A DNA stretch of 64,000 nt from Flavobacterium sp. LC2016-12 (GTDB taxonomy: Bacteria > Bacteroidota > Bacteroidia > Flavobacteriales > Flavobacteriaceae): positions 124,001 through 188,000 of the forward strand of contig NZ_JADKPT010000004.1 of the NCBI RefSeq assembly GCF_015351595.1, given 5' to 3'. Below the pieces are notes generated by a model. That model worked only from the letters and a program-made list of their open reading frames with translations. It was not told the DNA's origin and made no database searches. The position numbers and the translations under genes are program-made. This document shows positions 1 to 9,174 of this stretch, in pieces (the first letter of the stretch is position 1; the number at the start of each line of letters is the position of its first letter).

Positions 1-388
1 CTTCTGACGATAAATAAATCTTCTTAGGAAAATCTGTTTTAACTGCACTTACAATTTCATCAATAAAAGCGAATAATTTAGGCTCTTCTTCGCGGGTTAT
101 TTCTATTAAATGAGAGCGATCAACAGTATGTTTTACAAACATAAATTTAAAAAGAAAAACCAAAACAAGTACGCCCATACAGAGCAGACCTGCACCAATC
201 ATAATAGTAATAAACATTGGCTTTGCAGCAATAATCATAAAACCTGCATAACCTGCTAAAACGGTAATAGCAATTCCTGAAAGAATTAAGGCGAGATAAA
301 CAATAAAAAAAAAGATAACAGAAAGAATTGCATTAGTTGTCCTTTTTTTGAAGGTGGCAGAAACCGGAGCTGTGTAATTTTGCGTCAT
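1..388 (-). CDS. M48-family metallopeptidase, N-terminal fragment
   Basis: The minus strand from an ATG at 388 reads MTQNYTAPVSATFKKR, then two strongly hydrophobic segments (roughly residues 18-48 and 50-72), then a charged stretch with HLIEITREEEPKLFAFIDEI. It runs off the window edge after about 129 residues. From memory this matches the N-terminus of membrane-anchored M48 (HtpX/Ste24-like) zinc proteases of Flavobacterium. The HExxH catalytic motif would lie beyond the edge, so the catalytic assignment is inference. The gene starts 32 bases after the thioesterase gene on the same strand, so the two may be co-transcribed. Confidence 0.7.
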   Translation of the reverse strand, partial: MTQNYTAPVSATFKKRTTNAILSVIFFFIVYLALILSGIAITVLAGYAGFMIIAAKPMFITIMIGAGLLCMGVLVLVFLFKFMFVKHTVDRSHLIEITREEEPKLFAFIDEIVSAVKTDFPKKIYLSSE

Positions 389-420
389 TAATTTTATAGC
401 GATTTGGATTGTAAAATATT

Positions 421-849
421 TTAATCTTTCTTTTTATCTAAAACCATATTAGTCAATTTGCAAAGCGAAATCAAATTTCCGGCTTCATCCGTAATTTTAA
501 TCTCCCAAAGATGAATACTTCTTCCTTTATGAATGATTCTTGCAGTTCCAAAAACCCAACCTTCACGAATACTTTTTAGATGATTTGCTGAAATTTCGAT
601 TCCACGAACTTCCTGTTCTCTCGGATCGATAAAAAAGAAAGAGGCTGCACTTCCAACACTTTCGGCCAAAGCGACTGAAGCTCCTCCATGTAATAAGCCC
701 ATTGGTTGATGAACACTTGGATTTACAGGCATTTTTGCAGTTAAAAAGTCCTCGCCTGCATCTATATATTCAATTTTTAGCGTTTCCATCAAAGTGTTTT
801 TAGAAAACTGATTGCAACGCTCTAAAATTTGTTCTTTTGTATAATTCAT
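421..849 (-). CDS. hotdog-fold thioesterase (PaaI/MenI-like)
   Basis: This 142-residue protein has the length and central motif of single-domain hotdog acyl-CoA thioesterases: HQPMGLLHGGASVALAES at about 47-64, which contains the conserved HGG and the catalytic acidic residue on the long helix. Relatives hydrolyse phenylacetyl-CoA-type substrates or 1,4-dihydroxy-2-naphthoyl-CoA in menaquinone synthesis. An o-succinylbenzoate-CoA ligase-like gene lies in the same window at 58-59 kb, so a menaquinone role is possible, but the substrate cannot be read from sequence. It lies upstream of, and on the same strand as, the M48 protease gene. Confidence 0.8.
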   Translation of the reverse strand: MNYTKEQILERCNQFSKNTLMETLKIEYIDAGEDFLTAKMPVNPSVHQPMGLLHGGASVALAESVGSAASFFFIDPREQEVRGIEISANHLKSIREGWVFGTARIIHKGRSIHLWEIKITDEAGNLISLCKLTNMVLDKKKD

Positions 850-977
850 TTAAAATAGGCTTTAAAATCGTAAAATTAAAGAAAAGATAAGATACAAATT
901 AGAAAATCCAATTCTAATATTAAAAATCATTTATGAACCTGACCCTTTTTTGTTATTTTTACAAAAAAAGATTTTAA

Positions 978-2489
978 ATGCGTCACTATTTTGCACTCTT
1001 CTTTCTCGGCCTACTTTTAGCTTTCAGTTCTTGCCGAACTGATTTTGATACCGTTGCCAGCACAGGAGATTTAAAGTTTTCAAAAGATACCGTTTATTTG
1101 GACACCGTTTTTAAGAATATTGGTTCGAGCACTTACCAACTAAAAGTCTATAATAAAACTAAAAACGATATCTCAATTCCGATTATTCAACTCAAAAAAG
1201 GATTAAATTCTAAATACCGAATGACAGTTGACGGAATGACTGGTAACAATGGGAAAATCTTCAATAATGTTACGCTTTTAGCCAAAGACAGTTTGTACAT
1301 TTTTGTAGAGACAACAGCAGATATTACAGATGCTGATCCCACTGATTTTTTATATACTGACGAAATTCAGTTTGACAGTGGAGCGAATCTTCAGCAAGTA
1401 GCTTTAGTAACTTTAATTCAGGATGCTGTTTTTTTATATCCGAAGCAAAATGCTGATGGAACTAAGGAAAAAATTCAAATCGGCGGAAAAGAGGTTGATG
1501 GATTTTATTTAGATGAAAATGATGTTGTAAACGGAAATGAATTAATTTTTACTAATGACAAACCTTATGTACTTTACGGTTATGCCGGAGTTCCCGAGAA
1601 TAAAACTGTAAAATTTGAAGCCGGCGCAAGAGTTCATTTTCATGATAATTCGGGCTTATACATTGGTGACAATGCTTCACTCCAAATTAATGGCGCAGCT
1701 TCAACAACCAACAAACTTGAAAACGAGATTATTTTTGAAGGTGATCGATTGGAGTCGCTTTATTCAGATATTCCAGGGCAATGGAATTCAGTTATTTTTT
1801 CTAATGGAAGCGCAAATCATACTATCAATCATTTAACTCTAAAAAATGCTGTTATTGGTTTAGATTTCCAAAATCCATTTAATACGGTTGAAATAAAGAA
1901 TACTCAAATTTACAATTGTGTCGAATATGGAATTTTAGCAAAAAACACGCATATCATTGGCGAAAACATTGTAATTAATTATGCTGGTTTAGCAAGTTTA
2001 TCTTGCGTGTATGGTGGTAACTATAATTTTACACACTGCACCTTCAATAATAACTGGCAAAGCAGCTCGCATTTTGCTGTTAATTTAAGTAATAGTCTGT
2101 CTGGTGAAACACCCGAAACAAATCCGCTGACGAACGCAACTTTTAACAACTGTATTATTTACGGCTCAAATACTAATGAATTTAATTTAAACAAAAATAC
2201 CAGCGCCCCATTTGTTTATCAATTAAACAATTGTCTGTTAAAATTTAGCAGTTCTTCAACTAATCCAGATTATCAATTTAAAACAGATGCTGTTCATTAC
2301 AATCAGATTATCCTGAATGAAAATCCGAAGTTTTATAATGTTTCTCAGAATAAATTCAACATTGATAATACTTCATCCGCTTTCGCGAAAGGAAATCAGA
2401 TCTACATAATACCGTTCGATATTATTGGGGCAACAAGAACTTCTCCTCCGGATTTAGGTGCTTATCAGAGTGCAGTCTTCCCTAAATAA
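978..2489 (+). CDS. lipoprotein with predicted right-handed beta-helix
   Basis: This 503-residue protein starts with a lipoprotein signal: a hydrophobic run and the lipobox FSSC with Cys19 as the acylated residue. Residues about 25-145 look like an immunoglobulin-like region (DLKFSKDTVYLDTVFKNIGS). From about 200 to 460 there are many short beta-strand and Asn-rich turn units, with hydrophobic ladders such as NHTINHLTLKNAVIGLDFQN and stacked asparagines, typical of right-handed parallel beta-helix proteins (the family often named after Chlamydia polymorphic outer-membrane proteins). It is probably envelope- or surface-exposed. Ligand and function are unknown. It is a single gene, followed by a repeat-rich spacer. 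Confidence 0.75.
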   Translation: MRHYFALFFLGLLLAFSSCRTDFDTVASTGDLKFSKDTVYLDTVFKNIGSSTYQLKVYNKTKNDISIPIIQLKKGLNSKYRMTVDGMTGNNGKIFNNVTLLAKDSLYIFVETTADITDADPTDFLYTDEIQFDSGANLQQVALVTLIQDAVFLYPKQNADGTKEKIQIGGKEVDGFYLDENDVVNGNELIFTNDKPYVLYGYAGVPENKTVKFEAGARVHFHDNSGLYIGDNASLQINGAASTTNKLENEIIFEGDRLESLYSDIPGQWNSVIFSNGSANHTINHLTLKNAVIGLDFQNPFNTVEIKNTQIYNCVEYGILAKNTHIIGENIVINYAGLASLSCVYGGNYNFTHCTFNNNWQSSSHFAVNLSNSLSGETPETNPLTNATFNNCIIYGSNTNEFNLNKNTSAPFVYQLNNCLLKFSSSSTNPDYQFKTDAVHYNQIILNENPKFYNVSQNKFNIDNTSSAFAKGNQIYIIPFDIIGATRTSPPDLGAYQSAVFPK

Positions 2490-2849
2490 AGAAAATTTGC
2501 TACGAAGGCACAAAGACACCAAGTTTTTTATTTTTCTATGTGAATCTATGCTGGTGAAATAATCTCGTAAAGTCGCATTTTTTTTGTTTTAAGAAACAAT
2601 TAAGCTACAGATCTCATTTCTTCGAAATGGAAAAAAATGAAAACAACCTAGGGATTCTGTGCCTTTGCGAAATTAAAAAAACTTTGTGTCTTTGTGTCTT
2701 CGTGGCAAAAAAACAACTAGTAAGAAAATATATCTAAAAATAAACATTCCTTAACTTCATGCATTCATAAAAGTAGTATTTTTGATACAATAATAAATTA
2801 ATTCATTTAATATCAATTTATTACACAACCAAATCTAAAACTATTTTTT
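2490..2849. repeat. intergenic repeat pair, inverted copies
   Basis: This 360-base spacer has no gene. It carries two copies of a sequence of about 33 bases in opposite orientation: 2495-2527 (tttgctacgaaggcacaaag and following) and 2675-2711 (actttgtgtctttgtgtctt and following). Together they could fold into a long hairpin. Copies of the same family recur at 4900-4935, 14640-14670 and elsewhere in the window. The last 100 bases before the nuclease start are AT-rich leader and promoter sequence with no clear motif. Confidence 0.7.
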
Positions 2850-4697
2850 ATGAAAAAACACTACTCTTTTTTTTTATTACTTGTTTTCACAGCAAGTTTT
2901 GCACAGATTCCAAGTGGGTATTATAACACTGCAACCGGGACCGGTTATACCTTAAAAACACAATTGTACAACATCATTAAAGGACATACCGATAACGGAT
3001 ATGCAGGTTTGTACACCACCTATCAAACTTCTGACGTCGATAACTTTTATGAAAACGACGGAACGGTCCTGGACATGTATTCTGAAAATCCTTCCGGAAC
3101 AGATCCTTACAATTACAGCACAGGAACTACACAACGATGCGGAAATTATTCTGTTGAAGGCGATTGTTATAATAGAGAACATATTATTCCGCAATCTGTA
3201 TTTAACGAGCAATCTCCAATGGTTTCTGATGCACATTTCATTACACCAACAGATGGAAAAGTAAACGGCATACGTTCCAACTATCCTCATGGAACTGTAG
3301 CTTCAGCAACTTATACGGCTCAAAATGGAGGAAAATTAGGTTCAAGTTCTGTATCTGGATATTCAGGAACTGTTTTTGAACCTGTAAATGCTTTTAAAGG
3401 CGACATTGCCAGAATGTATCTCTATTTTGCAACACGTTATGAGAATACCGTTGCGGGATATTCCTACGCCATGTTTGATGGTTCAAGTAACAAAGTTTTT
3501 ACAACGGCATTTTTAAATCTTCTTTTGGCCTGGCATACACAGGATCCGGTAAGTGCGAGAGAAATTGCACGAAACAATGCCATTTATGCACGCCAAAATA
3601 ATAGAAATCCCTATATCGATCATCCGGAATATGTAAATCAGATCTGGGGCGGTACTCCTTCCGGAGATACTCAGTCACCAACTACTCCGACAAGTCTGGC
3701 TTCAACATCAAAAACAGCGACTTCAATTACAGTTGTCTGGACAGCTTCAACTGATAATGTTGGTGTAACAGGTTATGACGTTTATGCCAATAGCGTTTTA
3801 AAAACTACTGTTTCAGGATTATCAGCAACAATCACTGGCTTAACAGCTTCGACAAGTTATTCAATCTATGTAAAAGCAAAAGACGCTGCCGGAAATGCTT
3901 CTGCATCCAGCAATACTATTGCCGTAACCACAAACAGCAGCGGTACCGGAACAGCAACCGATTTGCTTTTCTCTGAGTATATTGAGGGTTCAGGCAACAA
4001 TAAAGCTTTGGAGATTGCAAACAATACCGGAAGCTCTGTCAGCTTATCTGCTTACACTATAAAAAAACAAACCAACGGGGCAGGTTCCTGGAGTACTGGT
4101 TTAGCTTTAAGCGGAACGCTAACAACTGGAAGTAAATTTGTAATTGTAAACAGTTCTATTTCTTCCGCTTGTTTTTCTACAAGCGCAGCCAATATTTCGA
4201 CCACAGCAACCGAATTGACCTTCAACGGAAATGACGCTGTAGGTTTATTCAAAAATGGCGTTTTGATTGATATTATTGGAACTTTCAGCGGCGGAACTGC
4301 AAACTTTGCAATTGATGTTACCTTAAGAAGGAAATCAACTGTAACTTCTCCCTCAACAACTTTCAATTTAAGCTCACAATGGGATTCGTACACCACAGAT
4401 ACTTGTAACAATCTGGCAAGCAAAATGGCACAGCCTATTGAAGACGAAGAAATTATTGAACTTTCAGATGAAATTATAATTTATCCAAATCCTTCAGACG
4501 GGAATTTCTATGTTGGTTTTTCTAGTTTAGAAGAAGTCTACTCCATTGAAATTATCTCCTTTGCCGGACAAAAAGTTTTTGAAAAACAAAACACTTCAGA
4601 CCCTGCTATTTCAGTAAGTCATCTTGCTAAAGGAATTTATCTGGTAAAAATCACAAAAGACTCCAAAACGATTATTAAAAACATCGTTATCAAATAA
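2850..4697 (+). CDS. secreted endonuclease I with Fn3, lamin-tail and T9SS sorting domains
   Basis: This 615-residue multidomain exported nuclease has a signal peptide at 1-19 (ends SFAQ). An endonuclease I (EndA/NucM-type) domain spans about 25-267, with the catalytic region NREHIIPQS at 108-116, DAHFITPTDGKVNGIRSNYP at 127-146 and a conserved GDIARMYLY segment. A fibronectin type III domain covers 276-361. A lamin-tail domain begins at about 369 (DLLFSEYIEGSGNNKALEI). A type A type IX secretion sorting domain lies at 541-615 (IIYPNPSDGNF ... KGIYLVKI). It should be secreted across the outer membrane and degrade extracellular DNA or RNA, for nutrition or biofilm remodelling. The catalytic motif and domain order are seen directly. 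Substrate range is inferred from the family. Confidence 0.92.
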   Translation: MKKHYSFFLLLVFTASFAQIPSGYYNTATGTGYTLKTQLYNIIKGHTDNGYAGLYTTYQTSDVDNFYENDGTVLDMYSENPSGTDPYNYSTGTTQRCGNYSVEGDCYNREHIIPQSVFNEQSPMVSDAHFITPTDGKVNGIRSNYPHGTVASATYTAQNGGKLGSSSVSGYSGTVFEPVNAFKGDIARMYLYFATRYENTVAGYSYAMFDGSSNKVFTTAFLNLLLAWHTQDPVSAREIARNNAIYARQNNRNPYIDHPEYVNQIWGGTPSGDTQSPTTPTSLASTSKTATSITVVWTASTDNVGVTGYDVYANSVLKTTVSGLSATITGLTASTSYSIYVKAKDAAGNASASSNTIAVTTNSSGTGTATDLLFSEYIEGSGNNKALEIANNTGSSVSLSAYTIKKQTNGAGSWSTGLALSGTLTTGSKFVIVNSSISSACFSTSAANISTTATELTFNGNDAVGLFKNGVLIDIIGTFSGGTANFAIDVTLRRKSTVTSPSTTFNLSSQWDSYTTDTCNNLASKMAQPIEDEEIIELSDEIIIYPNPSDGNFYVGFSSLEEVYSIEIISFAGQKVFEKQNTSDPAISVSHLAKGIYLVKITKDSKTIIKNIVIK

Positions 4698-4720
4698 TAA
4701 AACCACATCTTACTTCATTT

Positions 4721-4747
4721 AAAAAGCGGCATATTGTCGCTTTTTTT
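4721..4747 (+). terminator. intrinsic terminator after endonuclease I
   Basis: The stem AAAAGCGGCA / TGTCGCTTTT (one G-T pair) has a 3-base loop and is followed by a run of T. It lies 24 bases after the nuclease stop codon. Confidence 0.85.
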
Positions 4748-4755
4748 GTTTTGCC

Positions 4756-4938
4756 ACTAAGACATCAGGTTTTCTTTAGCCACAGATTAAAGGATTAAAA
4801 TAGATATTTCACGCAGATTTTAAAAGATTTAATTTTAAAAATTAGTTGCAATAAATTATCTGCGAGCATCTGCATAAATCTGCAAAATCTGCGTGAAACA
4901 AAAAAAACTTTGTGCCTTTGTGTCTTTGTGGCAAAAAA
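4756..4938. repeat. dispersed intergenic repeat (ccacagatt / cgcagatt / cctttgtgtc type)
   Basis: This gene-free stretch before purL is made of three recognisable pieces. 'gccacagattaaaggatta' is also found at 33090. 'cacgcagattttaaaagatt' continues into 'atctgcataaatctgcaaaa', as at 24866 and 25322. 'actttgtgcctttgtgtctt' continues into 'tgtggcaaaaaaac', as at 2685 and 14640. A possible upstream start for purL inside this repeat is not used (see purL). Confidence 0.75.
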
Positions 4939-4963
4939 ACATTAAAAGAGTTCCTTTTCAAAT

Positions 4964-4994
4964 TTGCGCTTACTATTTATTTACACTAAATTTG
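4964..4994 (+). promoter_or_regulatory. purL promoter (Bacteroidota type)
   Basis: TTG at 4964-4966 and TAAATTTG at 4987-4994 are separated by 20 bases. They match the Bacteroidota sigma-ABfr consensus TTG-N(about 20)-TAnnTTTG. The predicted transcript starts near 5001, about 24 bases before the purL ATG at 5025, which supports that start over any upstream one. Confidence 0.7.
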
Positions 4995-5024
4995 CACCTT
5001 CAATACAACAAACTACACATCACA

Positions 5025-8000
5025 ATGATCCATTTCTTTGAAAACCAAAGCAAAACTGTTTTCGCGGTACAAACGCAAAACGAAATTTCGGCTCAAGACA
5101 TTTCAAAATTAAACTGGCTTTTTGCCAACTCTAATAAGATCGAAAAATCCGCTTTGACGGATTTTTTTGTTGGTCCCCGCGCCACTATGATCACACCTTG
5201 GAGTACAAATGCTGTAGAAATCACTCAAAACATGGGTATTCCGGGCATCATCAGAATTGAAGAATTTCATCCTGCAACGGCTGACTTTACTGATTTTGAT
5301 CCAATGCTTTTTCAAAAGTTTACTCAATTAGATCAGGAAATTTTCACTATCAACGTACAGCCGGAACCAATTCTGGAAATCGATGATATTGCAACATATA
5401 ACAAAGTAGAAGGTTTGGCTTTAAGCCAGGAAGAAGTAGATTACTTAGATAATCTTGCTGTAAAATTAGGAAGAAAGTTAACTGATTCCGAGATTTTTGC
5501 TTTCTCACAAGCGAATTCAGAACATTGTCGTCACAAAATTTTCAACGGAACTTTTGTTATTGACGGCCAAGAAAAAGAAACTTCTCTTTTCAAATTAATC
5601 AAAAAAACATCACAGGAAAATCCTAACGATATTGTGTCTGCTTACAAAGACAACGTTGCTTTTGTAAAAGGACCAAAAGTGCAGCAGTTTGCACCAAAAA
5701 CAGCTGACAAACCAGACTATTACGAGATAAAAGAATTTGATTCAGTTTTGTCTCTAAAAGCAGAAACACACAATTTCCCAACAACAGTTGAGCCTTTCAA
5801 CGGAGCTGCAACAGGTTCAGGAGGAGAAATTCGTGACCGTTTGGCTGGTGGACAAGGTTCATTGCCATTAGCAGGAACTGCAGTTTACATGACTTCATAC
5901 TCTCGTTTGAAATCCTTCGACTCCGCTCAGGATGACAGGACTTGGGAAAACGCAATGGAAGAAAGAAAATGGCTGTACCAAACTCCAATGGATATTTTAA
6001 TTAAAGCTTCAAACGGAGCTTCTGATTTCGGAAATAAATTTGGACAACCGTTAATCACAGGTTCAGTTTTAACTTTCGAACATTCAGAAAACGACCGCAA
6101 AATTGGTTACGATAAAGTAATCATGCAGGCGGGTGGAATTGGTTACGGAAAATTAGATCAGGCAATCAAAAAGAAACCACAAGAAGGCGATAAAATCGTA
6201 ATCTTAGGTGGAGAAAATTATAGAATCGGAATGGGTGGTGCTGCGGTTTCTTCTGCAGATACCGGAGCTTTCGGTTCAGGAATCGAATTAAATGCGATTC
6301 AACGATCAAATCCTGAAATGCAAAAACGTGCTGCTAATGCCATTCGTGGTTTGGTAGAAAGCGATCATAATCCGATTGTTTCTATTCACGATCACGGTGC
6401 TGGTGGACACTTAAACTGTCTTTCTGAATTAGTGGAAGAAACTGGTGGATTAATCGATTTAGATAAATTACCGGTGGGAGATCCAACACTTTCTGCAAAA
6501 GAAATTATTGGTAACGAGTCTCAGGAAAGAATGGGATTGGTTATTGGTCAAAAAGATATTGATACTTTACAGAGAATCGCCGACAGAGAGCGTTCGCCAA
6601 TGTATGAGGTTGGAGATGTAACGGGAGATCACCGTTTTACTTTCGAATCAAAATCAAATGGTTCAAAACCGATGGATTATGCTTTAGAAGATTTCTTCGG
6701 AAGTTCTCCAAAAACGGTTATGACAGACAAAACGATCGACAGAAAATATGCTGCTGTTTCTTATTCGGCAAATGATTTCGAAAGTTATTTAAAAGATGTT
6801 TTACGTTTAGAAGCTGTTGCTTCAAAAGACTGGTTAACAAACAAAGTGGACCGTTGCGTTGGTGGAAAAGTTGCCAAACAACAATGTGCAGGACCGTTGC
6901 AATTGCCTTTAAATAATGTTGGGGTTATGGCTCTTGATTATTTAGGAAAAGAAGGAATCGCTACTTCTATTGGCCACGCTCCTATCGCGGCTTTGATTGA
7001 TCCGGTTGCAGGAAGCAGAAATGCTATTGCAGAATCGTTATCAAACATTGTCTGGGCGCCAATTAAAGACGGATTGAAAGGAATTTCATTATCTGCCAAC
7101 TGGATGTGGGCTTGTAAAAACGAAGGTGAAGACGCTCGTTTGTACGCTGCAGTTGAAGGTTGTTCAGAATTTGCAATTGAATTGGGAATCAACATTCCGA
7201 CAGGAAAAGATTCACTTTCGATGAAACAAAAATATCCAAACGACGAAGTAATTGCACCGGGAACGGTTATTATTTCGGCTGGAGGAAACTGTACGGATAT
7301 CAGAAAAGTAGTTGAACCTGTTTTACAAAAAGACGGAGATTCAATTTATTATATCAATTTGTCTCAGGATGATTTCAAATTAGGAGGTTCATCTTTTGCA
7401 CAAATCAGAAACACAATCGGAAACGAAACTTCTACCATTAAAGATGCTTCTTTCTTCAAAAATGCTTTTAACACAATCCAGGAATTAATCGGCGAAAGCC
7501 AAATTTTAGCAGGTCACGATATCGGAAGCGGTGGATTGATTACTACTTTATTAGAATTGTGTTTTGCTGATGTGAATCTTGGAGCTAAAATTGATTTTAG
7601 TGCTTTCGCAGAAAAAGATCTATTGAAAATCCTTTTCGCAGAAAACATCGGAATCGTTTTCCAAGCTAAATCTGATGCAGCTGTTGAAGCTAAATTGAAA
7701 GCAAATAATATCGAATTCTTCAAAATTGGTTCAGTTCAAAGTACTGCAACTTTAGAATTTGCTGATTATAAATTGGATATTCCAACTTACAGAGACGTTT
7801 GGTTTGAAACTTCTTATTTATTAGATCAAAAACAATCTAAAAACGGAACGGCTAAAGCACGTTTTGAAAATTATAAAAATCAGGCTTTAAATTATACTTT
7901 CCCAGCACATTTTACTGGTAAAGCGCCTGTAATTGATGCTTCAAAACCTCGACCGAAAGCAGCTATTATTCGTGAAAAAGGAAGTAATTCTGAGCGTGAA

Positions 8001-8696
8001 ATGGCAAATGCAATGTTCTTGGCAGGATTCGATGTAAAAGACGTTCACATGACAGATTTGATTTCTGGACGTGAAACATTGGAAGACATTCAATTTATCG
8101 GAGCTGTTGGAGGATTCTCTAATTCTGACGTTTTAGGTTCTGCTAAAGGTTGGGCCGGAGCTTTCTTATACAACGAAAAAGCAAAAACTGCTTTAGATAA
8201 TTTCTTCAAAAGAGAAGATACATTATCTGTCGGAATCTGTAACGGATGCCAGTTGTTCATGGAATTAGAAGTTATTAATCCGGAGCATGAAGTGCACGGA
8301 AAAATGCTTCATAACGATAGTAATAAACACGAAAGTATTTTTACTTCTGTAAAAGTTCAGGAAAACAATTCGGTTATGTTATCGACATTGGCTGGAACTA
8401 CTTTGGGAGTTTGGGTTTCTCATGGAGAAGGAAAATTCAATTTACCAATGGGTGAAGAAAATTATAACATTGTTTCTAAATACGCTTACGAAGGATATCC
8501 AGCAAACCCAAATGGTTCTCATTACGATGTAGCCATGATGTGCGACAAAACAGGAAGACACTTGGTTACAATGCCTCATATTGAGCGTTCAACTTTCCAA
8601 TGGAACTGGGCACATTATCCAAAAGACAGAAATGACGAGTTTACACCTTGGCATGAAGCTTTTATCAATGCGAGAAAATGGATTGAGAAAAACTAA
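5025..8696 (+). CDS. purL: phosphoribosylformylglycinamidine synthase (large, single-chain form)
   Basis: PurL converts FGAR, glutamine and ATP to FGAM in purine synthesis. The 1223-residue chain shows the complete single-polypeptide layout: N-terminal PurS-like region, linker, two FGAM-synthase domains (NSEHCRHKIF, LKAETHNFPTTVEPFNGAATG, later GVGDVTGDHR-like and PTGKDSLSM segments), and a C-terminal class I glutamine amidotransferase with the nucleophile in GICNGCQLF and a terminal HIERSTFQWNW. I chose ATG 5025 because the promoter at 4987-4994 lies downstream of the alternative start at 4893, which falls in a dispersed repeat. Oddity: between MTSYSRL and WENAMEERKW there is KSFDSAQDDRT, encoded by a copy of a dispersed palindromic repeat (5913-5940; see finding). 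The rest of the enzyme looks intact and essential residues are present. Confidence 0.96.
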   Translation: MIHFFENQSKTVFAVQTQNEISAQDISKLNWLFANSNKIEKSALTDFFVGPRATMITPWSTNAVEITQNMGIPGIIRIEEFHPATADFTDFDPMLFQKFTQLDQEIFTINVQPEPILEIDDIATYNKVEGLALSQEEVDYLDNLAVKLGRKLTDSEIFAFSQANSEHCRHKIFNGTFVIDGQEKETSLFKLIKKTSQENPNDIVSAYKDNVAFVKGPKVQQFAPKTADKPDYYEIKEFDSVLSLKAETHNFPTTVEPFNGAATGSGGEIRDRLAGGQGSLPLAGTAVYMTSYSRLKSFDSAQDDRTWENAMEERKWLYQTPMDILIKASNGASDFGNKFGQPLITGSVLTFEHSENDRKIGYDKVIMQAGGIGYGKLDQAIKKKPQEGDKIVILGGENYRIGMGGAAVSSADTGAFGSGIELNAIQRSNPEMQKRAANAIRGLVESDHNPIVSIHDHGAGGHLNCLSELVEETGGLIDLDKLPVGDPTLSAKEIIGNESQERMGLVIGQKDIDTLQRIADRERSPMYEVGDVTGDHRFTFESKSNGSKPMDYALEDFFGSSPKTVMTDKTIDRKYAAVSYSANDFESYLKDVLRLEAVASKDWLTNKVDRCVGGKVAKQQCAGPLQLPLNNVGVMALDYLGKEGIATSIGHAPIAALIDPVAGSRNAIAESLSNIVWAPIKDGLKGISLSANWMWACKNEGEDARLYAAVEGCSEFAIELGINIPTGKDSLSMKQKYPNDEVIAPGTVIISAGGNCTDIRKVVEPVLQKDGDSIYYINLSQDDFKLGGSSFAQIRNTIGNETSTIKDASFFKNAFNTIQELIGESQILAGHDIGSGGLITTLLELCFADVNLGAKIDFSAFAEKDLLKILFAENIGIVFQAKSDAAVEAKLKANNIEFFKIGSVQSTATLEFADYKLDIPTYRDVWFETSYLLDQKQSKNGTAKARFENYKNQALNYTFPAHFTGKAPVIDASKPRPKAAIIREKGSNSEREMANAMFLAGFDVKDVHMTDLISGRETLEDIQFIGAVGGFSNSDVLGSAKGWAGAFLYNEKAKTALDNFFKREDTLSVGICNGCQLFMELEVINPEHEVHGKMLHNDSNKHESIFTSVKVQENNSVMLSTLAGTTLGVWVSHGEGKFNLPMGEENYNIVSKYAYEGYPANPNGSHYDVAMMCDKTGRHLVTMPHIERSTFQWNWAHYPKDRNDEFTPWHEAFINARKWIEKN
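5913..5940. repeat. short interspersed palindromic repeat inside purL
   Basis: The bases tccttcgactccgctcagga and the eight that follow (tgacagga) are bounded by TCCT/AGGA. They match the minus strand of the intergenic copy at 15174-15200 (cactgagcggagtcgaagtg). Translated in the purL frame they give SFDSAQDDR. On the opposite strand they give the CHPERSRR peptide often seen in spurious reading frames from this repeat. The reading frame of purL is kept. Confidence 0.85.
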
Positions 8697-8711
8697 AAAA
8701 TATATTTTTCT

Positions 8712-8744
8712 AAAAGCGCTCGAAACTTCGGGCGCTTTTTTTTT
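8712..8744 (+). terminator. purL terminator
   Basis: The stem AAAGCGC / GGCGCTTT has an 11-base loop and ends in nine T. It lies 16 bases after the purL stop. Confidence 0.8.
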
Positions 8745-8763
8745 GCCACAAATTTCACAAATT

Positions 8764-9020
8764 GAATTTAACCGCAACGCACGCAAAGGGTTTACGCAAG
8801 GCTCGCAAAGGCAATCACATACAGCTTTGCGTACTTATAAAGATCCTGCAAACACAAGCAGATAAAAACCTTAGCGAACTTTGCGTTAAATTTAACCGCA
8901 ACGTACGCAAAGGGTTTACGCAAGGCTCGCAAAGGCAATCACATACAGCTTTGCGAACTACATAAAGATCCTGCAAACACAAACAGATAAAAAATCTTAG
9001 CGCACTTTGCGGTAAAATTT
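8764..9020. repeat. 124-bp direct tandem repeat, two units
   Basis: Two near-identical units begin at 8770 and 8894 (each starts aaccgcaacg, runs through cgcaaagggtttacgcaagg and cagctttgcg, and ends near actttgcg). The period is 124 bases. They fill most of the 478-base gap between purL and the next gene. Short frames read through them (for example 8581-8865, 8762-8965, 8815-9030) are artefacts of the repeat. The unit belongs to the 'cgcaaag' dispersed family seen elsewhere in the window. Confidence 0.9.
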
Positions 9021-9174
9021 TTTCGCCCACAGTTTTTCATGTGAATCCCAGAAAAAAACGGTATTTTTTAGTTAAAATAATCACTATTTTTAATTAAAAT
9101 TTGAACTATATTCGTAAAAAATATTTGCCGCTAAATCTTTTTTAACCCCAAAAATACTTTTAAACCTACAAAGA

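Noticed and set aside
2490..2849. CRISPR-like array
   Set aside because: Repeated words are present but are two inverted copies, not regularly spaced direct repeats; no cas genes are in the window.
4893..5024. Upstream extension of purL by 44 codons
   Set aside because: It reads through a dispersed repeat and lies upstream of the consensus promoter at 4964-4994. The family N-terminus begins at MIHFFENQ.
5797..5988. Minus-strand frame inside purL with the CHPERSRR peptide
   Set aside because: It is a shadow produced by the interspersed repeat; purL on the plus strand is clearly the coding frame.
8581..9030. Several overlapping short frames after purL
   Set aside because: They are built from the 124-bp tandem repeat and the end of purL, with repeated peptide words and no start context.
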